Shown piece after piece: positions 22,924-35,700 of a stretch of DNA of 64,000 bases (its first letter is position 1; each line of letters begins with the position of its first letter). Below the pieces are notes generated by a model. It did no database searches. It was not told the origin of the DNA and worked only from the letters and a program-made list of their open reading frames with translations. The stretch comes from Oreocharis arfaki (lineage: Eukaryota > Chordata > Aves > Passeriformes > Paramythiidae): the NCBI GenBank assembly GCA_013398015.1, contig VZRR01002170.1, forward strand, positions 1 through 64,000, given 5' to 3'. The position numbers were made by a program, and so were the translations under genes.

Positions 22924-25900
22924 AAAGCAATCTATCTTTATTTAAAAAGTATTCTCATTACAAAACAAAATAAAAAGAAACAAAATGTCTTTCTTTGCTT
23001 CTCAAAAGAAAAAAAAAAGTGTGTGTGCATTTGCATGGATAGAATAGTTGCTGTTTACCTTATTAGTCTCTATTTTTGTTTAAACTAAAGAACTTTTTTG
23101 GGGTTTTTGTTAGGGACAATTGATGTTAAGGGTTTTTGCTATGCACCATGGAATGCTGTTAACAAAATCTGACAACATTCTGAGTCTCTAGAAAATATAT
23201 TGTTATGATTCTCAGATGTCTGAGGTTAGATTATTTCTACATACTCTTACTATCCATCCTTAGCGTAGTTCTGTTGTTGGCTTTGATATCTCACTCTTGT
23301 AAGTGCAATTCTGAATCAATGGGTGTTGTCATCTCACCCTTGTTGGGTTGGTTTGACATATATGATGATTTCTGCAGTCCAACCCTAAAGTTAGTTTTCA
23401 GTCATGTGTGTTCTTGTATGGTACAAATTAGCATCTAATTTTGACATCCATATTTGCAAAAGGAGAAAACAATCTGGTAATAGCCCATGGAACAAATTCT
23501 CTCTTTGCACTGAGAAGATTTTATTAAATATACTATTAGTCATGAAGTAAATTTACAATTCTAAATTCCTTAAAAGGAGTAGTAAATTTTATATAGAAAA
23601 TTGAAGGAAATAAGAATAACGTATACATTGATAAAAAATCCTAATTACCTTTCTATTACCACCTTCAAACAAGGTTACAAATAGCATTCTAGAAATGGCC
23701 TAGACTGTGTAAACATCTTCTGCACTTTAATTCCCAAGGCACACATCGACTTTGTTAAGGCTGAGGTTGGTACAGATCTTCCAGTCTTGCAGTCTTGGAC
23801 ATAAACCTCTGACATGCTGATAGAACTTTGATTTCCCCTATAAGGCTATAAGCTGCTTAATGATTTTCAACCAAAAAATCCATAGCTTCTTAGAGAGCTT
23901 CCAAGATCTAGATTTCCTTTATTTTCTCTGGCAAGGTTTCATGATCAAAATAAAACCAACCTTTAAAATGAACAAGTAATGGTGTTGAAATATGTCTTAA
24001 ATTGAGAACAACTGGCATTTAGAAAAGAAAAGCCAGGGTGTACTTTCACTTTTGGTTAAATCATTGAAGCTTTTTTCTTCTTTATTTTTTCATTGTCGTA
24101 TATTTTACGAACTACTGAAAAAAGAACAAAATATGGTCCAAAGATTAGTCAAGAACAATTGATAGATACCAGAACTCCTAATCCCTTCTTCTCTGTTAGT
24201 TTTAAGAGCTGAGGAGAGGAAGAGAAGTCAGTCTTGTACTTTTGTGGTGACATTTCAGAACCAGCTCAAAGGGGGTTCTTCAGTTTCATTTTGCCACAAT
24301 TTATACCAGCAACCAGAGCACCACTGCTGCTGCTCTGAGCTATCTGATGCTATGGATATCATGTTATAAGTATCCTTTTGTTGACTCCATTAATCAAATA
24401 TAGCTACAGACCAGACATGAAGAATAAAAGGTCTTTTTATCTAAGTTTTATGGATCACCAAGTGTTAAATGTGAAAACGCTTCTGATTTTTTTTTCAGTC
24501 AGGATTAAAATTCAAGTGAAAGAATTAACCTATCTGCCTCTACACTCCACAGGGATTTTTATTATTCAGATTTATTCATTAGAAAACTTGCTATTCATGT
24601 TTGCTCTATTTGCTTTCATTAGATGTTTGGCATTATATATCTTCCTATTGCATTGCTAACTAAAAAATAAAAGATCTTAGTGCTGTTATATAAAATTCAT
24701 ATATCCCGGCCAGTATAAATGGTATATTCTTTCAATAGAAAATACAGGGAGTAAAAAATAGCAGGCAAATATAAATTTTAAAAAGAATAGTGAAGATTTT
24801 TGTGGTTTTTGAAGCGTAAATTTCTTCTTACAGTAACACATATACTGCTCCTGCATCCTGATTTGTATTTTGAAAATTATGCAATTATTTGCATAATATT
24901 ACTGCAATTATTTTCTTTTTCGTTCATTAAACACATTTACAAAACCCACAGTTGATTCAAAAAGATATAAATGTATTCTTTTTGTTTCACAGGCAACAGA
25001 ATAAATGCAGTTCCCAGTATGATGCAGAACCCATCTACTCAATGCTTCTATGAACCCATTAAAAAAGTCATGGAAAACAGTTGTTTAGTGAAAAAAGTCC
25101 TCCAACTGTTGTTCCCTCACCATGAAACGATTTTCAAAAAGTCACTCGAAGTGCTGTTCTTTTCATTTGAACTAATTTCTTCCTGGCATGGCGATTCTCC
25201 TGTACCAAGGTCACAGCCTTCTCCCAGGCTGCTTGCGTGGTCTGTCAATCCATGTGCTCACACGACCCTTTTTTGGCCGGGGTTAATCCTTAACTAAATA
25301 CCTGGGTTCCAGCCTTGCAGGTTTTGGGTCTGGCTGCTGTATGGCATACACCTTAGGGCAGGCTCCACATCTCCTTTACCGCAGGGCTGGATGCTGCTCC
25401 GAGTAACTAACAGGTGTCTCTCTGCAAAGCCTTGGGTAATTGAATTTTCAAATCTCTTTTACCTGCCCTGTGGCCTGCACCCAACGCTCTACGCTCAACA
25501 CAGCCACCTTCATCAAAAGAGTCACAGTTTTTCCTTCAGCAAGGGAAGGCCGGATTTTCTGGCAGCGATATGGAACACAAAGGTCCGGTTCCAAGGATCA
25601 ACCTGTGCTATCAGCCATTTCTAGGGTCACTTGGCAGCAGTCACAGGTGTAACTGCTGTCTTATCACATCTCATCCTGGACTCCAAAGACCAGAGACACT
25701 GACATGAAATGATAAATTATAATAATCTAATTTATGTGACAGTGATATCCCTGGTGATGTCTGACTCACTCAGCCCAGGAAGTTCAGCAATTTCTGTAGA
25801 TATCTAATCCTGTATCATCACATCCTTCTCTCAGATTTTCTCCTACCCTCCACAGCCTCACAGTGTCATGCTGTCAGCATAACTACATCTCCTCAATCAA

Positions 25901-27718
25901 TCACAGAAGAGGCTTGAACTCCAGTCAATGCTCTCAAATAACTCCTGGTCAGCAAATACAAGCAAGGCCAAGTTTGAAGTGCCATTCAGGAAGAAGAGGT
26001 GTATCAAGGTGAAGCTGCTTAGCCCTCATTAACTTCCCAGCAATCTGGGAGTTTGTGGTCATAAAGCTTAGGTTAAACCGTTTCTAAACAGCTTTGTAAA
26101 AACACCCACAGGCATGTGGGGAGCAGTCAGCCCTTGTGTACAGCCCTGACACCACTGTGATTAGGCCACTGGCTGGCCAGGCAGGACTGCTGAGTTAGTG
26201 CTCATCCTGCAGCTCATCTACATACACTTGGGTTGAAACAGCTCAAAATTGGATAGCCTGTGAGTCTTTCTTGGGTGCTCATATTTTCCTAGCCCTTTCA
26301 CCTGTGCTTTCCTTATGTCCACTTCCTCAGTGGTGAGAGATACATACGGGCAGGGCTGTCCGTAGACTTTAAAATGCTTTTCCAGGATAGTGGAGACAGC
26401 AATGAATCAAGCAGCATTAATGATGAGCAGTGAAATGGAACTCAGCCACTCTCCCCCCACTCAACCCAGAGCAGACATTAATGTTAATAAGACTGTGTGC
26501 CCCTCTCCTCCACACACAGAGATCTCATGCCACAGGAAGCATCAGACAGCCCTCCTCAGGGCACCGTGCTCAGCTTCACTCCTTCTGACAGAAGGAGTAC
26601 CAGCAGATCAAAGGCCAGAGCAAATAGAAAATCTCTGTTAGTTACTCCTTAAGCAAATATTCAGAGCAGTCATTGTCACCTTTTTGGTTCAGTAACATGA
26701 ATGCAGCAAGACCAGCTAAAAGGAGGACCTTCTCCTAAAAGATAAAAAGGAAAAAAAAAAAAAAAACCAAAATAATTTTCAATTCAATAATGATAACTAT
26801 AACCTCAAAATGAAACTTTTAGTGCCTTTATATAATTAAATGAAAAGAAACAATCCCTGGATTCTCTAAGCAGTTTTGTGAGAACGGTCAGATATGTTGG
26901 AAAATTCATTTGGGTTATTTTGTCAACCTCTTTTTTTTTCCTGCTTGGACAGGGTTGAGGGAAACTCTTATACTAGTGATTACAGATGTTGAAGTCTGCT
27001 ATGAAAGACACATTTATTCTAGTCACAGGCTGAGCTATTATTTTCTAGGAAATTTTACACATGAAAAGATGAGGTTGCTTAAATGCCAGGACAACTTCAG
27101 TTAGTGCTGCTTTTCATCTGAATTATTGCCACCTTTTGAGCAAGGAACCCATAAACCAAAGTCCAGACTGAGGAAGAAGCCCACATACAGGCCATGGCAA
27201 TTTTGCGGTGGAGCTGATGCAACTCGCAGCCCAAGATATTTCCTGAGACGAGCCGGACAAATCACTCTCATAGAGTAGCCAGTGGTGTTGAGAGGTCTCA
27301 GGTCTGGAGTCAGGTGAAAGTTTTGCTGCTGGAGCCTATGCCTAGCATGAGCATTAATTCCTGAAGAGAACAAATATTTTCTTTGAACTTATTGGTCAGA
27401 TGTCACCAGAGACCATATTGTAGATCTCAAAGACTTGTATTGTAGCTCAAATTCAGTCAGTTATACTGTCATTCTTCACAAAATGTGTGAATTGTTGATA
27501 TTGTTCTGTACTTTATAGAATAAACTAGGTAATTTTGAGAAAATCGCAGGAAATTTGGTACAGCATATTCATTAGTATAGTCCAAATTTGAATAACAGCC
27601 CAAATCCGTAAATTGGATACTTCCCAACTAATTAGAATGTTTCTTCAAATATCATCTAAAGTTTTTATATGAAGGAAGAGGGTTATTACCTCCCAACAGG
27701 GAATATATACTAGACCTG
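22924..27718. other. Non-coding tract
   Basis: AT-rich to about 24970. A GC-richer zone at 25150-26640 contains no family I can name. A 22-bp inverted repeat with TTATGCAA arms lies at 24876-24897. An acceptor-like TTTTTGTTTCACAG precedes a 108-codon frame at 24971-25297, but that frame has no recognisable homology and no donor. Poly(A) run at about 26751-26766. Confidence 0.55.
24876..24897. promoter_or_regulatory. Inverted TTATGCAA pair, possible POU or C/EBP site
   Basis: Nine-base arms ATTATGCAA and TTGCATAAT are separated by TTAT, giving a perfect inverted repeat of 22 bp. TTATGCAA resembles C/EBP half-sites and ATGCAA resembles POU octamer halves. The site lies in an AT-rich tract, and function is inferred from the motif only. 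Confidence 0.3.
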
Positions 27719-27757
27719 ACAAAATAAAAAATTGAAAACGGGAATGGAAACTGAAGA
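27719..27757 (+). repeat. 39-bp exact duplication, copy 1
   Basis: The word beginning ACAAAATAAAAAATTG and ending GGAATGGAAACTGAAGA is identical to 28104-28142. Copy 1 stops at an ambiguous base (N at 27758), and copy 2 runs into an A-rich tract and the gap. This placement suggests an assembly overlap artefact rather than biology. Confidence 0.85.
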
Positions 27758-28103
27758 NTAATCTATCCAGATTAATACTGTATGTATGCCTGGTCTGTGC
27801 TTTTTACCAGAGATAATCAGGCAGAAGGTGGTGAGAATAAGAATAAGGTTCCCAGAGGGCCAGGAAGGAGTAAGGAGAGAGGACCCCTGGCAGTAAGTGC
27901 AAAATGCAAATCGCTACTAGAAAACACAAAGTCTAAGCAAAGAAAGGGAAAACCAGATACCAATGTCAGAAAAAGAAGGATGCCTTAGGAAGGATGGGCT
28001 TTCGTGTGGCATAACAGAAACACAGAAGCGGTGGTAACACAACTCAGAAGTGTACAGGAGGACAGGTATTCAAGCAGAGGAGACTAAGAGGAGGGGATGG
28101 AAA

Positions 28104-28142
28104 ACAAAATAAAAAATTGAAAACGGGAATGGAAACTGAAGA
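28104..28142 (+). repeat. 39-bp exact duplication, copy 2
   Basis: Identical to 27719-27757 and lies 385 bp downstream of it, immediately before an A-rich tract and the sequencing gap. Confidence 0.85.
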
Positions 28143-28165
28143 CCAAAAAAAAAAAAACACAAAAA

Positions 28166-28264
28166 NNNNNNNNNNNNNNNNNNNNNNNNNNNNNNNNNNN
28201 NNNNNNNNNNNNNNNNNNNNNNNNNNNNNNNNNNNNNNNNNNNNNNNNNNNNNNNNNNNNNNNN
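28166..28264. other. Assembly gap (Ns)
   Basis: A run of 99 N. The left flank is A-rich (28146-28165), and the right flank begins CCCAAAACCCCCAG. Open frames drawn across it are not real. Confidence 0.99.
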
Positions 28265-29606
28265 CCCAAAACCCCCAGAAGTGTGTGAATCACGAGAGGA
28301 GAAAGAAAGTAAAAATAATGGAGACAAATGGCCAATCAGTATCAGCAGAATCATGAATCACCAGAGCTGTAAACCATTGTGGTACCAAATCTGTCAGGTG
28401 ATTGCACAATGAGTGGGCATCTCAATAAAAGTACTGGCAGGAGATCAGTACGCCAAAGGAACCAGGTTCATCTTTTACATGAATCCAGTGAACTTTCTAG
28501 ATTTGTGCTTGGGTTGAAATGTGCCCCGGGAGATCAGCTGCTCAGGAGACTTCAGATCAATAAGCAAAAGGGTGGATAATTGATATGGCAGTTAATAAAT
28601 GGGGATTTTATGGTAATAACAATGATCTCTAGGTAATTAAATCATCTGTATGGCAGCAAATCAACAGCAGCAGATGACTGTAGCAAACCACAATGGATTA
28701 TCCTAGAATGAAATATAAGAAAATTATAGTCCTTTCAAATTCTATTAGCCACAAAAAATTAAAATTACTCTAGATAGAAGCTGGACACAGATGTTTAAAA
28801 CAAATTAAATGGCAAGGTAATTAAAAGCAAGTGGATGTAGCAGTAGACAGCTTATCAAAAGTGACAGACAAGACAAATGGTGTAATATGAAATTTGAATG
28901 GTTCGCAAGAAAGGAGAAGTCGGAAGGGCAAGGAATGCAGGTCAGCACATCGCAGCAGACACAGGAGGGCCCCTACGGGCTCTCCTGCCAAGAGCTGTAG
29001 GAAATGTAACTTTGTTACCACAACCACCGCCTGTGCTGGCTGCCAGAGGTACCCAGGTGAGCGTGCAAAGATAAGTGGGTTTGGTGACTCCCTGGCAGGG
29101 CTGATGCCGTATTTGGCACAGAAGGATTGCCAGGGCAGGTGATGTGGCTGGCAAGGGCCTGAGGTCCTTTTGCAGCTCCCTCTGCAATGCTGCCATCCAG
29201 CCTGGGTGCTGGGTGCCACACAGGGCCACCATGGGCAACTTAAAATTATTTCTGGGAGGGTGCGAAAAACACTGTTCTCCTCCCTCCGCCTTTCACTGAG
29301 TAGAGCTACTATTAGGCCAGCTTTAACAAACTATTTTTCCCAGTTAGTGTTTTTACTAAGAAAATTTTCTGAGATCATTGCGCTCTACTCTCTCAGACCA
29401 GCTAACAGTGAACATATATGGATAAATTCTCATGTAAATCATGTGTGTCCCCAGTGCAGTTCCCATGGTACCAGTTTCCAGGCTCTGAGGGCTGTGGATA
29501 CTCAGCTCCAGCCCTGGCTCCACACAAAGCTGCCTGTCCTCACCCTGAGGTGCAGCCAGAACAACTATCCTGCTATGCCCTCCTCTCTAAAATGGAGTTG
29601 GGTGTC
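28265..29606. other. Non-coding tract with a GC-rich patch
   Basis: The GC-rich patch at about 28900-29240 yields overlapping frames on both strands (up to 132 codons) with no recognisable protein. A second mild GC rise lies at 29440-29600. No repeat family was recognised. Confidence 0.55.
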
Positions 29607-29718
29607 GTAGGATCATTAAGGTTGGAAATGACCTCTGAGATCCTTGAGTCCAAACACTAATCCAGCACCACCGTGTCCACCACTAAATCATATCCTGTAG
29701 TGACACACCCACTGCATT
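29607..29718 (-). mobile_element. CR1 LINE 3' fragment
   Basis: GTAGGATCATTAAGGTTGG, then AATGACCTCTGAGATCCTTGA and GTCCAAACACTAATCCAGCA, then GTCCACCACTAAATCATATC, is the reverse complement of an avian CR1 3' end. It is of a different subfamily from the copy at 11 kb (ATTAAGGTTGG type). It is truncated after about 110 bp and ends in eroded GTGACACACCCAC. Confidence 0.9.
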
Positions 29719-32700
29719 AAAATGTAGAGGCTTAAAGAACAAGTTGAGGGGATTTTCCCCCATTGTTAAGTATTTTATAACCACAGTAATAGAAGTGTGC
29801 CATTTCTGGCTCTCTGTAAATGTGCCAAGTCACCAACTTAGTGACAAGTGTGACAGACACTTTCATTGCTGTACTTAGTGCCATTCCTGTGTGAGATGCA
29901 AGGCCGTTCCTAACTCTCTTCTTCATCTCACTGATTGCGGAAGGATGTTAAAAGGCTGTCAGCAGCACATGCCAGTGCTAAAACACCTCAAGGTAAAGAC
30001 ACTAATGAGATTTGGAAGTTTAAAATTACCTTTGCCTCATTTAGAGCAGAGGTTTGCTGAAGGTTTTACCATCATTTCAACCAGGAGAGTACCCTCCTCA
30101 TATGTGCAGGTGTGGGTATCAAACCTGTATTTTACCAAATCACGAAGTGACTGGGTAACAGAGGTGCAGCTATTCCTTTTCTTCTGACTGATACATGAAC
30201 TGAATTGTAACAGATTCATAAAGTGAAATAAACTATTTAAAACTACTTGCAATGTTTTTTGCTGAATTAAATAGTCAAATCAATCCTTTTTGACATGACA
30301 TAGAGAGCAGGGTCAAGGCTTGGGTGGGACAAGGAGGGAAGAGGAGAGAAAAACATAAATATACACTGTTGGTTTGAGCCAAAGGGTTTTTTGAGGTAGT
30401 AAGCAAACTGAAACATTTCTTTGCATTTTCCTCTCTGTATGTTTTTCTTCCACAACACAGGTTGAAATTGATAGCCACATGGATACAATGTACAGTAATA
30501 TTTTTTATAAAGTGGAGGGCCTAGAATTTTTTCGTTAAAGTTGGAGACATCTCTAATGCTGGACATTTTTCCAAGGCAAATCTTCTTTTTGAAAAGAAAA
30601 TCTGTCGATTCACATTTTTTGTCTCTGTCTAGTACTTCCCAACAAATACTTCTGTATTTCTTCCAGCTTTTTCATTATCTGAACCCAAAAATAAACTCCT
30701 ACCAGCTGAGGACCCACAGACCACCTCAGTGGCATGTGGCACTGCTTTCTGTGTTCATTGTGCTCCTGTTGGAGTCTGACTCTGCTTCTGTGTTTGCACG
30801 TGTGTGCTCTGCTGTCAGTCATGGGGTATTTTTGGCTGCAGGCAGTCAAGTATTGTGGTGCAGAGCCACATACCTCCAGAGCTTCACACTGAGACTGAAA
30901 AAGAGGAAAAGAGGGCAGCAAGATGGGGGACGCCAAGCAGTGCGGTCCAATTGCCCTACAGGCATGCCTCTGAGAGCTGTGTGATATATCCTGGTTTAGG
31001 GAGCCTAGGTGTAGGCTGTGAGCAACAGTATATGTTAATAAAGATTTTTAAAAATCTTTTTATTAATAAAGATAATTTTTTCTCCACAGTCTCTGTATTT
31101 CAGTCTTTTTCTGCTAGCTATTCATGCAATCAATTCCTTACACAGGCAGGTCTCACAGAGGCTCTCAAACCCTCACTGTCTGCTCCTCAGGAAACTTTTC
31201 CTCCAGTTTATATGGGCATTGCCTGTGTAGAGAGTTGCTTTGATGGAAGGCAATATATAAGCAGCACTACCTGGAAGAAATAAAGGCAAATAAACTACTC
31301 ACAGCAACAATGAAGGCACCTTTTAGTAAAATCTGAAGAAAGCTTCAGCAAAGGCGTATGAAAGGATGGGTCTGTCTTTGCCGTAATGGCACACTCTATT
31401 TCACAAAGACGGAAAAGAACCAAAGCTGACAAGCTAAATATTTCTCTGGTATCTTTAGTAGCTCCAAGGCTGATGGCACATTTTGATTTCAGATCCCTAG
31501 AACACATGTGGATTTGCTGCCAATTGATTTTGTAGTGACAAAGGGAGAAGAATCACGCAGTTTATGTCCTTGCAATTAAATGAATATCAGACCTGCTAGG
31601 ACAAAAAATCAGAAGTGGTAGTGTAGGACTCTCTAATATGTTAAGAGTCAAACCCGAAAAGATTATTCTTGAAACTTTTAACCTCCAGGTGTGGCCATCA
31701 AACTTTCCCAGTGGTAGCTGGACATTGCTCCCACTGAAGTGAGTAAAAATAATTTTATTGTGTAATGCAGTTCTGAAAAATTGCACCCCCACACTGCTTT
31801 TCTAATAAATATGAGCGAATTTAAGGGAATTTTAAAAAATTGATCCCATTTAATTTAATAGGAAAGGATGACCCATTTGGAAACAACCTAAAGAATCTGC
31901 AGTAGATAAACTCTACAGGGCTTCCAATAAAATTTCATAAGCAAGACTGTCATAGCTTCTATTTAATTAAATCATACCCTACTCTTTTATACCACCATAA
32001 AGCACTACAAGAATCTCCAGACTCCAGCTGAGAATAATTTAATTTCCTCAGATAAAGGCTGCCTTTTCCAGATTTCCTCTGAAAGTTTAAGAATCACAGA
32101 CACCATTGATGCTTAAAGAAGGCTATCAACACTCTTAGAAAGAGATTCACACAAATCTAATGCTAGGTACAGTCGTAAGGGTCTCCAAATCATACAGCTT
32201 TTCCTTCCTTATGTAACAGACACCCCACAGCACATAATATTAATGGGAAAGAAAGATTGAAACCTCATCTTTTTCTCCTTTGCTGTGAAATCCATTCTTG
32301 TAGCACCCGTTAAATTTACAAGTATATGAAATGCATAATGAAGAATCCCCATAGTTTCAACTCAGCTTGTTCAACTAGTGTTCTGTTTCTAGGACTGATG
32401 GGTACAACAAAGAAAGGAATAAAACTAATTATTAATAAATGGGCTTTCATTATTTTGTGTAGTGGAGTCCATTTGGCTGGTTATTTTGAAAATGCCAAAT
32501 TCAGTTTTTTCATCTGAAGTGATAAAAGCAAGATTTCACAAACCCAATAGCTGAAGAAAAAAATAAAATACTAAACTAGAAACATTCAGAAAACCCCAGT
32601 ATTTTTTAATTTGGATTACACTTTTGCCTAATGGATTCAGCCATGTTCAAGATCACATTGCATGCTGTTCCAAAGCAAGAACACCAGCTCAAGCTTGTCT

Positions 32701-35700
32701 GCTCGTAGTAGAAAAGATGGTTTAATACAGGTCTTGCAAATCAGGTGCAGAAATCTGACCAAATGTGTCAATCACAGCAGATTACTATTGCTGTGACAAA
32801 TACATCACAGGTTTTATGAGATTGGATTCAACGGTTTTTCCAGACTGCTTGGTTTCCATTCTTGCCTTAGTGTGCGTCCTTGTTGTTGAGACTTCCTCCC
32901 CCTGCCCCTTCCTCTGCTCTTCACTCTCAAATTATGTCTTTGCATTTTTTTTTCCTCATGTGTTTTCCTGCTTCTACCTCCTATGCTGTTACAGCCCTTT
33001 ACACCTACCTTTCAAGGGTGAGTTGCTTTCACACGTCAGTAAAACAGAAGATTTCTCTTCGGATGCCATTTTTAAGCATGAATCTTTAGCTTAAATAGAA
33101 CAACTTCCTGAAGTACATATGTGTTAACAGCAAGTTCCTCAGCAGAAACCTGAAGACATGAATGCAGCAGCTGACAGACACAAAGGGTTTAAGACTAAGT
33201 CCCAGTAAGTTCCAGTAAACCGCATAAACATACCCCCCCCCACCCGACACAGTAGTAATAATAACAGTAATAGCAATAAAACCAACAAAACCAGCTTGGC
33301 TGAACATACAATTTTCTCATTTAGGATTTAGAACTCAGTCACTGAATGAATGATGCAGACGTAAAGAAGGAAATCTCAGAGGAAGGATCTTGATAGGACT
33401 TATAGCCGTGCTTACAGGTTGCGTATTCATGAAACACCAGGGGATTTAAATCTTCATGAAAATATTTGTGAAGCTGAGGCCTTGTTATGAAAGTTTGTGA
33501 TTACCAAGATATTTATAGATGTTAAAATTCAGAGTTTAGCAGTTTGATACACTACTTCTGTTTGTAATAAACAATTATGATTGGTTTTGCAAAGCTACTT
33601 AAGTTTTAATGTGACTTTAAATCCTCGGGAAATCATCAAAATACCACATGCTATTCCTTGTGGAATCTGAGCTGGTTCTAAATCTCCAGTCTAATGGTGG
33701 GACTATTCCAGGAAGAAATTGCAGGCTATCTCTCTTTTATGAAAAATTAAGCTCAAAACGTTCCACTTTTAGAGAATCACTGTGGAAAACTCCTTTACTG
33801 GTTAACCATTCATATTATTAAATCCTACTATATGAAGGCTTTTAAGTACAGACTGGTTCTTTATGGGACTCCAATAGATGTTTGAAGCTGATTGTATGGT
33901 TATGTCATTTCTTATATAAGGAAGTTTTCTTGTATAAGAATTTATAAAAGCACAAAAGAAATGCAGATGCAAGTTCCTTAGAGGTGGTTTTCTTACTTTG
34001 TCATTGGTATAAATACATCCTGATTGCACTGGTGATTAGCAGCTCAGTGCTGCAAAAGTGGAACGTGAGCAAACCAACTTTATTGCTTAAAGGGGTATGC
34101 CCATCTTTCTGTAGATAATGTATACATTTTTTGTATGAAATTTAGTCACCAAACCAGTGAAAATGTTAAGTACCTGTTTGGTATTTGCAGAAGCCAAGCA
34201 TGGGCTATCAATAGCAGTTGACATTACGCAGCAGTGCTATCCATATTGCTGCATGTTTAATGACACCCTCTAGATATGTAGGGACCTACCTGCATTAGCA
34301 GCAATTATCTTTGCACACTTGTTCCGGGGGGATGATCTCAGAAAACTGGAAGGGGGTAAAGAAGGAGCCCATCCTCTTTCAACGCAAACTCAAAGTCTAG
34401 GAAAAACACCAGAACAAGTAAAGAAAAGCTATTTTGAAGCATGTGCAATGTAATAAAGTGCAAAAAAATAGTTACTGTGAATTTTTGATGACGAATTGAG
34501 GCCCAAGAAGACACAGTCATTTTAGCAAAGTAGCTGTCCTGTTTGAAAGCTGAGAAGGCATATGTGACACACTTGAACTTAGTAAGGCTTTTGACATAAC
34601 CTGCATGACAGTCCTGGAAATGCATTGATCAGATATTATGTAGATGCAACAGGTGTGTTAACGGGTAGCTGAACCACTCTGCTTATTAAATAGAGAGGGA
34701 TGTGTCTCTGCCAAAATGCCAGGACTTCTCTCCTGGGACTCCACAACTGACGTATTCTGTTTGGCAAGCTCCTTTTCTTAGTCTGAGTAATATTTTTACA
34801 TGACATCAGACTGCAGTGGGGGAAGAAATATGATGTTCCTTTTGGAGAATTGAGTCTGACTTTAAAACTGTCTTTATAAACTAAAGATATTTTTTCAAAC
34901 CAACAAGCTGAAAAGACAAAATGCTTCATGTAGGAAATAGAAACATGTAGAAATACCCAACAGGGAAATATGGCATGGCAGCACTACTTCACAAAAGGCT
35001 GTGGCTGTGCTATTGAAGTATCAAATTGGAATAGTTAAGGAATATGAAACTGTCACAAAAGAAACCGGATCTTGTTCTTGCATATATTAATAGTCAGTGT
35101 CCTGTGGAAGATAGAAGAAGGCATGATTTTATATTACAGCTTAAGGTACAGTCTGATGTCTAGTTCTGAATATTATACTTCAGTGGCAGCTGAATCAAAG
35201 ATACTCTAGGAGAGAGACATGGATGTTACATAAGGTTTAATAATTCCAAGGAAAAACAAAAGGAGCTGGATTAGTTTAGTTAAAAAAGAAGGATCAAAGC
35301 AGGCCATCAGGTAAGTCATCAATGATCAGACATACAAAAAAAAAATAACATATGATGGTTTTTTCATTTTGTATACTAGAAAAAGTCTTCATTTCTAGTG
35401 GACATCTTTTCTGTCTCTTCTGGAGGGAAAGGAAAGGGCTACACCAAAACAGGAACTGTGGGATCACCTGAACTAGGTATTTTCTTGAGTTTAAACTACT
35501 GATCAAGAACAGCACACTTTTGCTTAATTTTTCCTGAGAGAGATGGACTAGCTGACATTTCACAGTTCCTTACAATTATAGTTTACAACCAAATATTTCA
35601 AATTTAAAAATTTTCACTCTGGCTCATTTCTTTTTTTCCCCCCTCCTCTTTGATCTTATTTCCTAGTGAATGAGGCTCATGTGACTATACTCCCAGGTTT

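Noticed and set aside
24957..25297. Possible exon: acceptor-like TTTTTGTTTCACAG followed by an open frame
   Set aside because: No donor site, no domain and no neighbouring exon. The frame runs into GC-richer unrelated sequence.
28070..28356. Open frames across the 28.2-kb gap
   Set aside because: Most of their length is N.
28821..29238. Minus-strand frames in a GC-rich patch
   Set aside because: Three overlapping phases are open at once and no protein family is recognisable.
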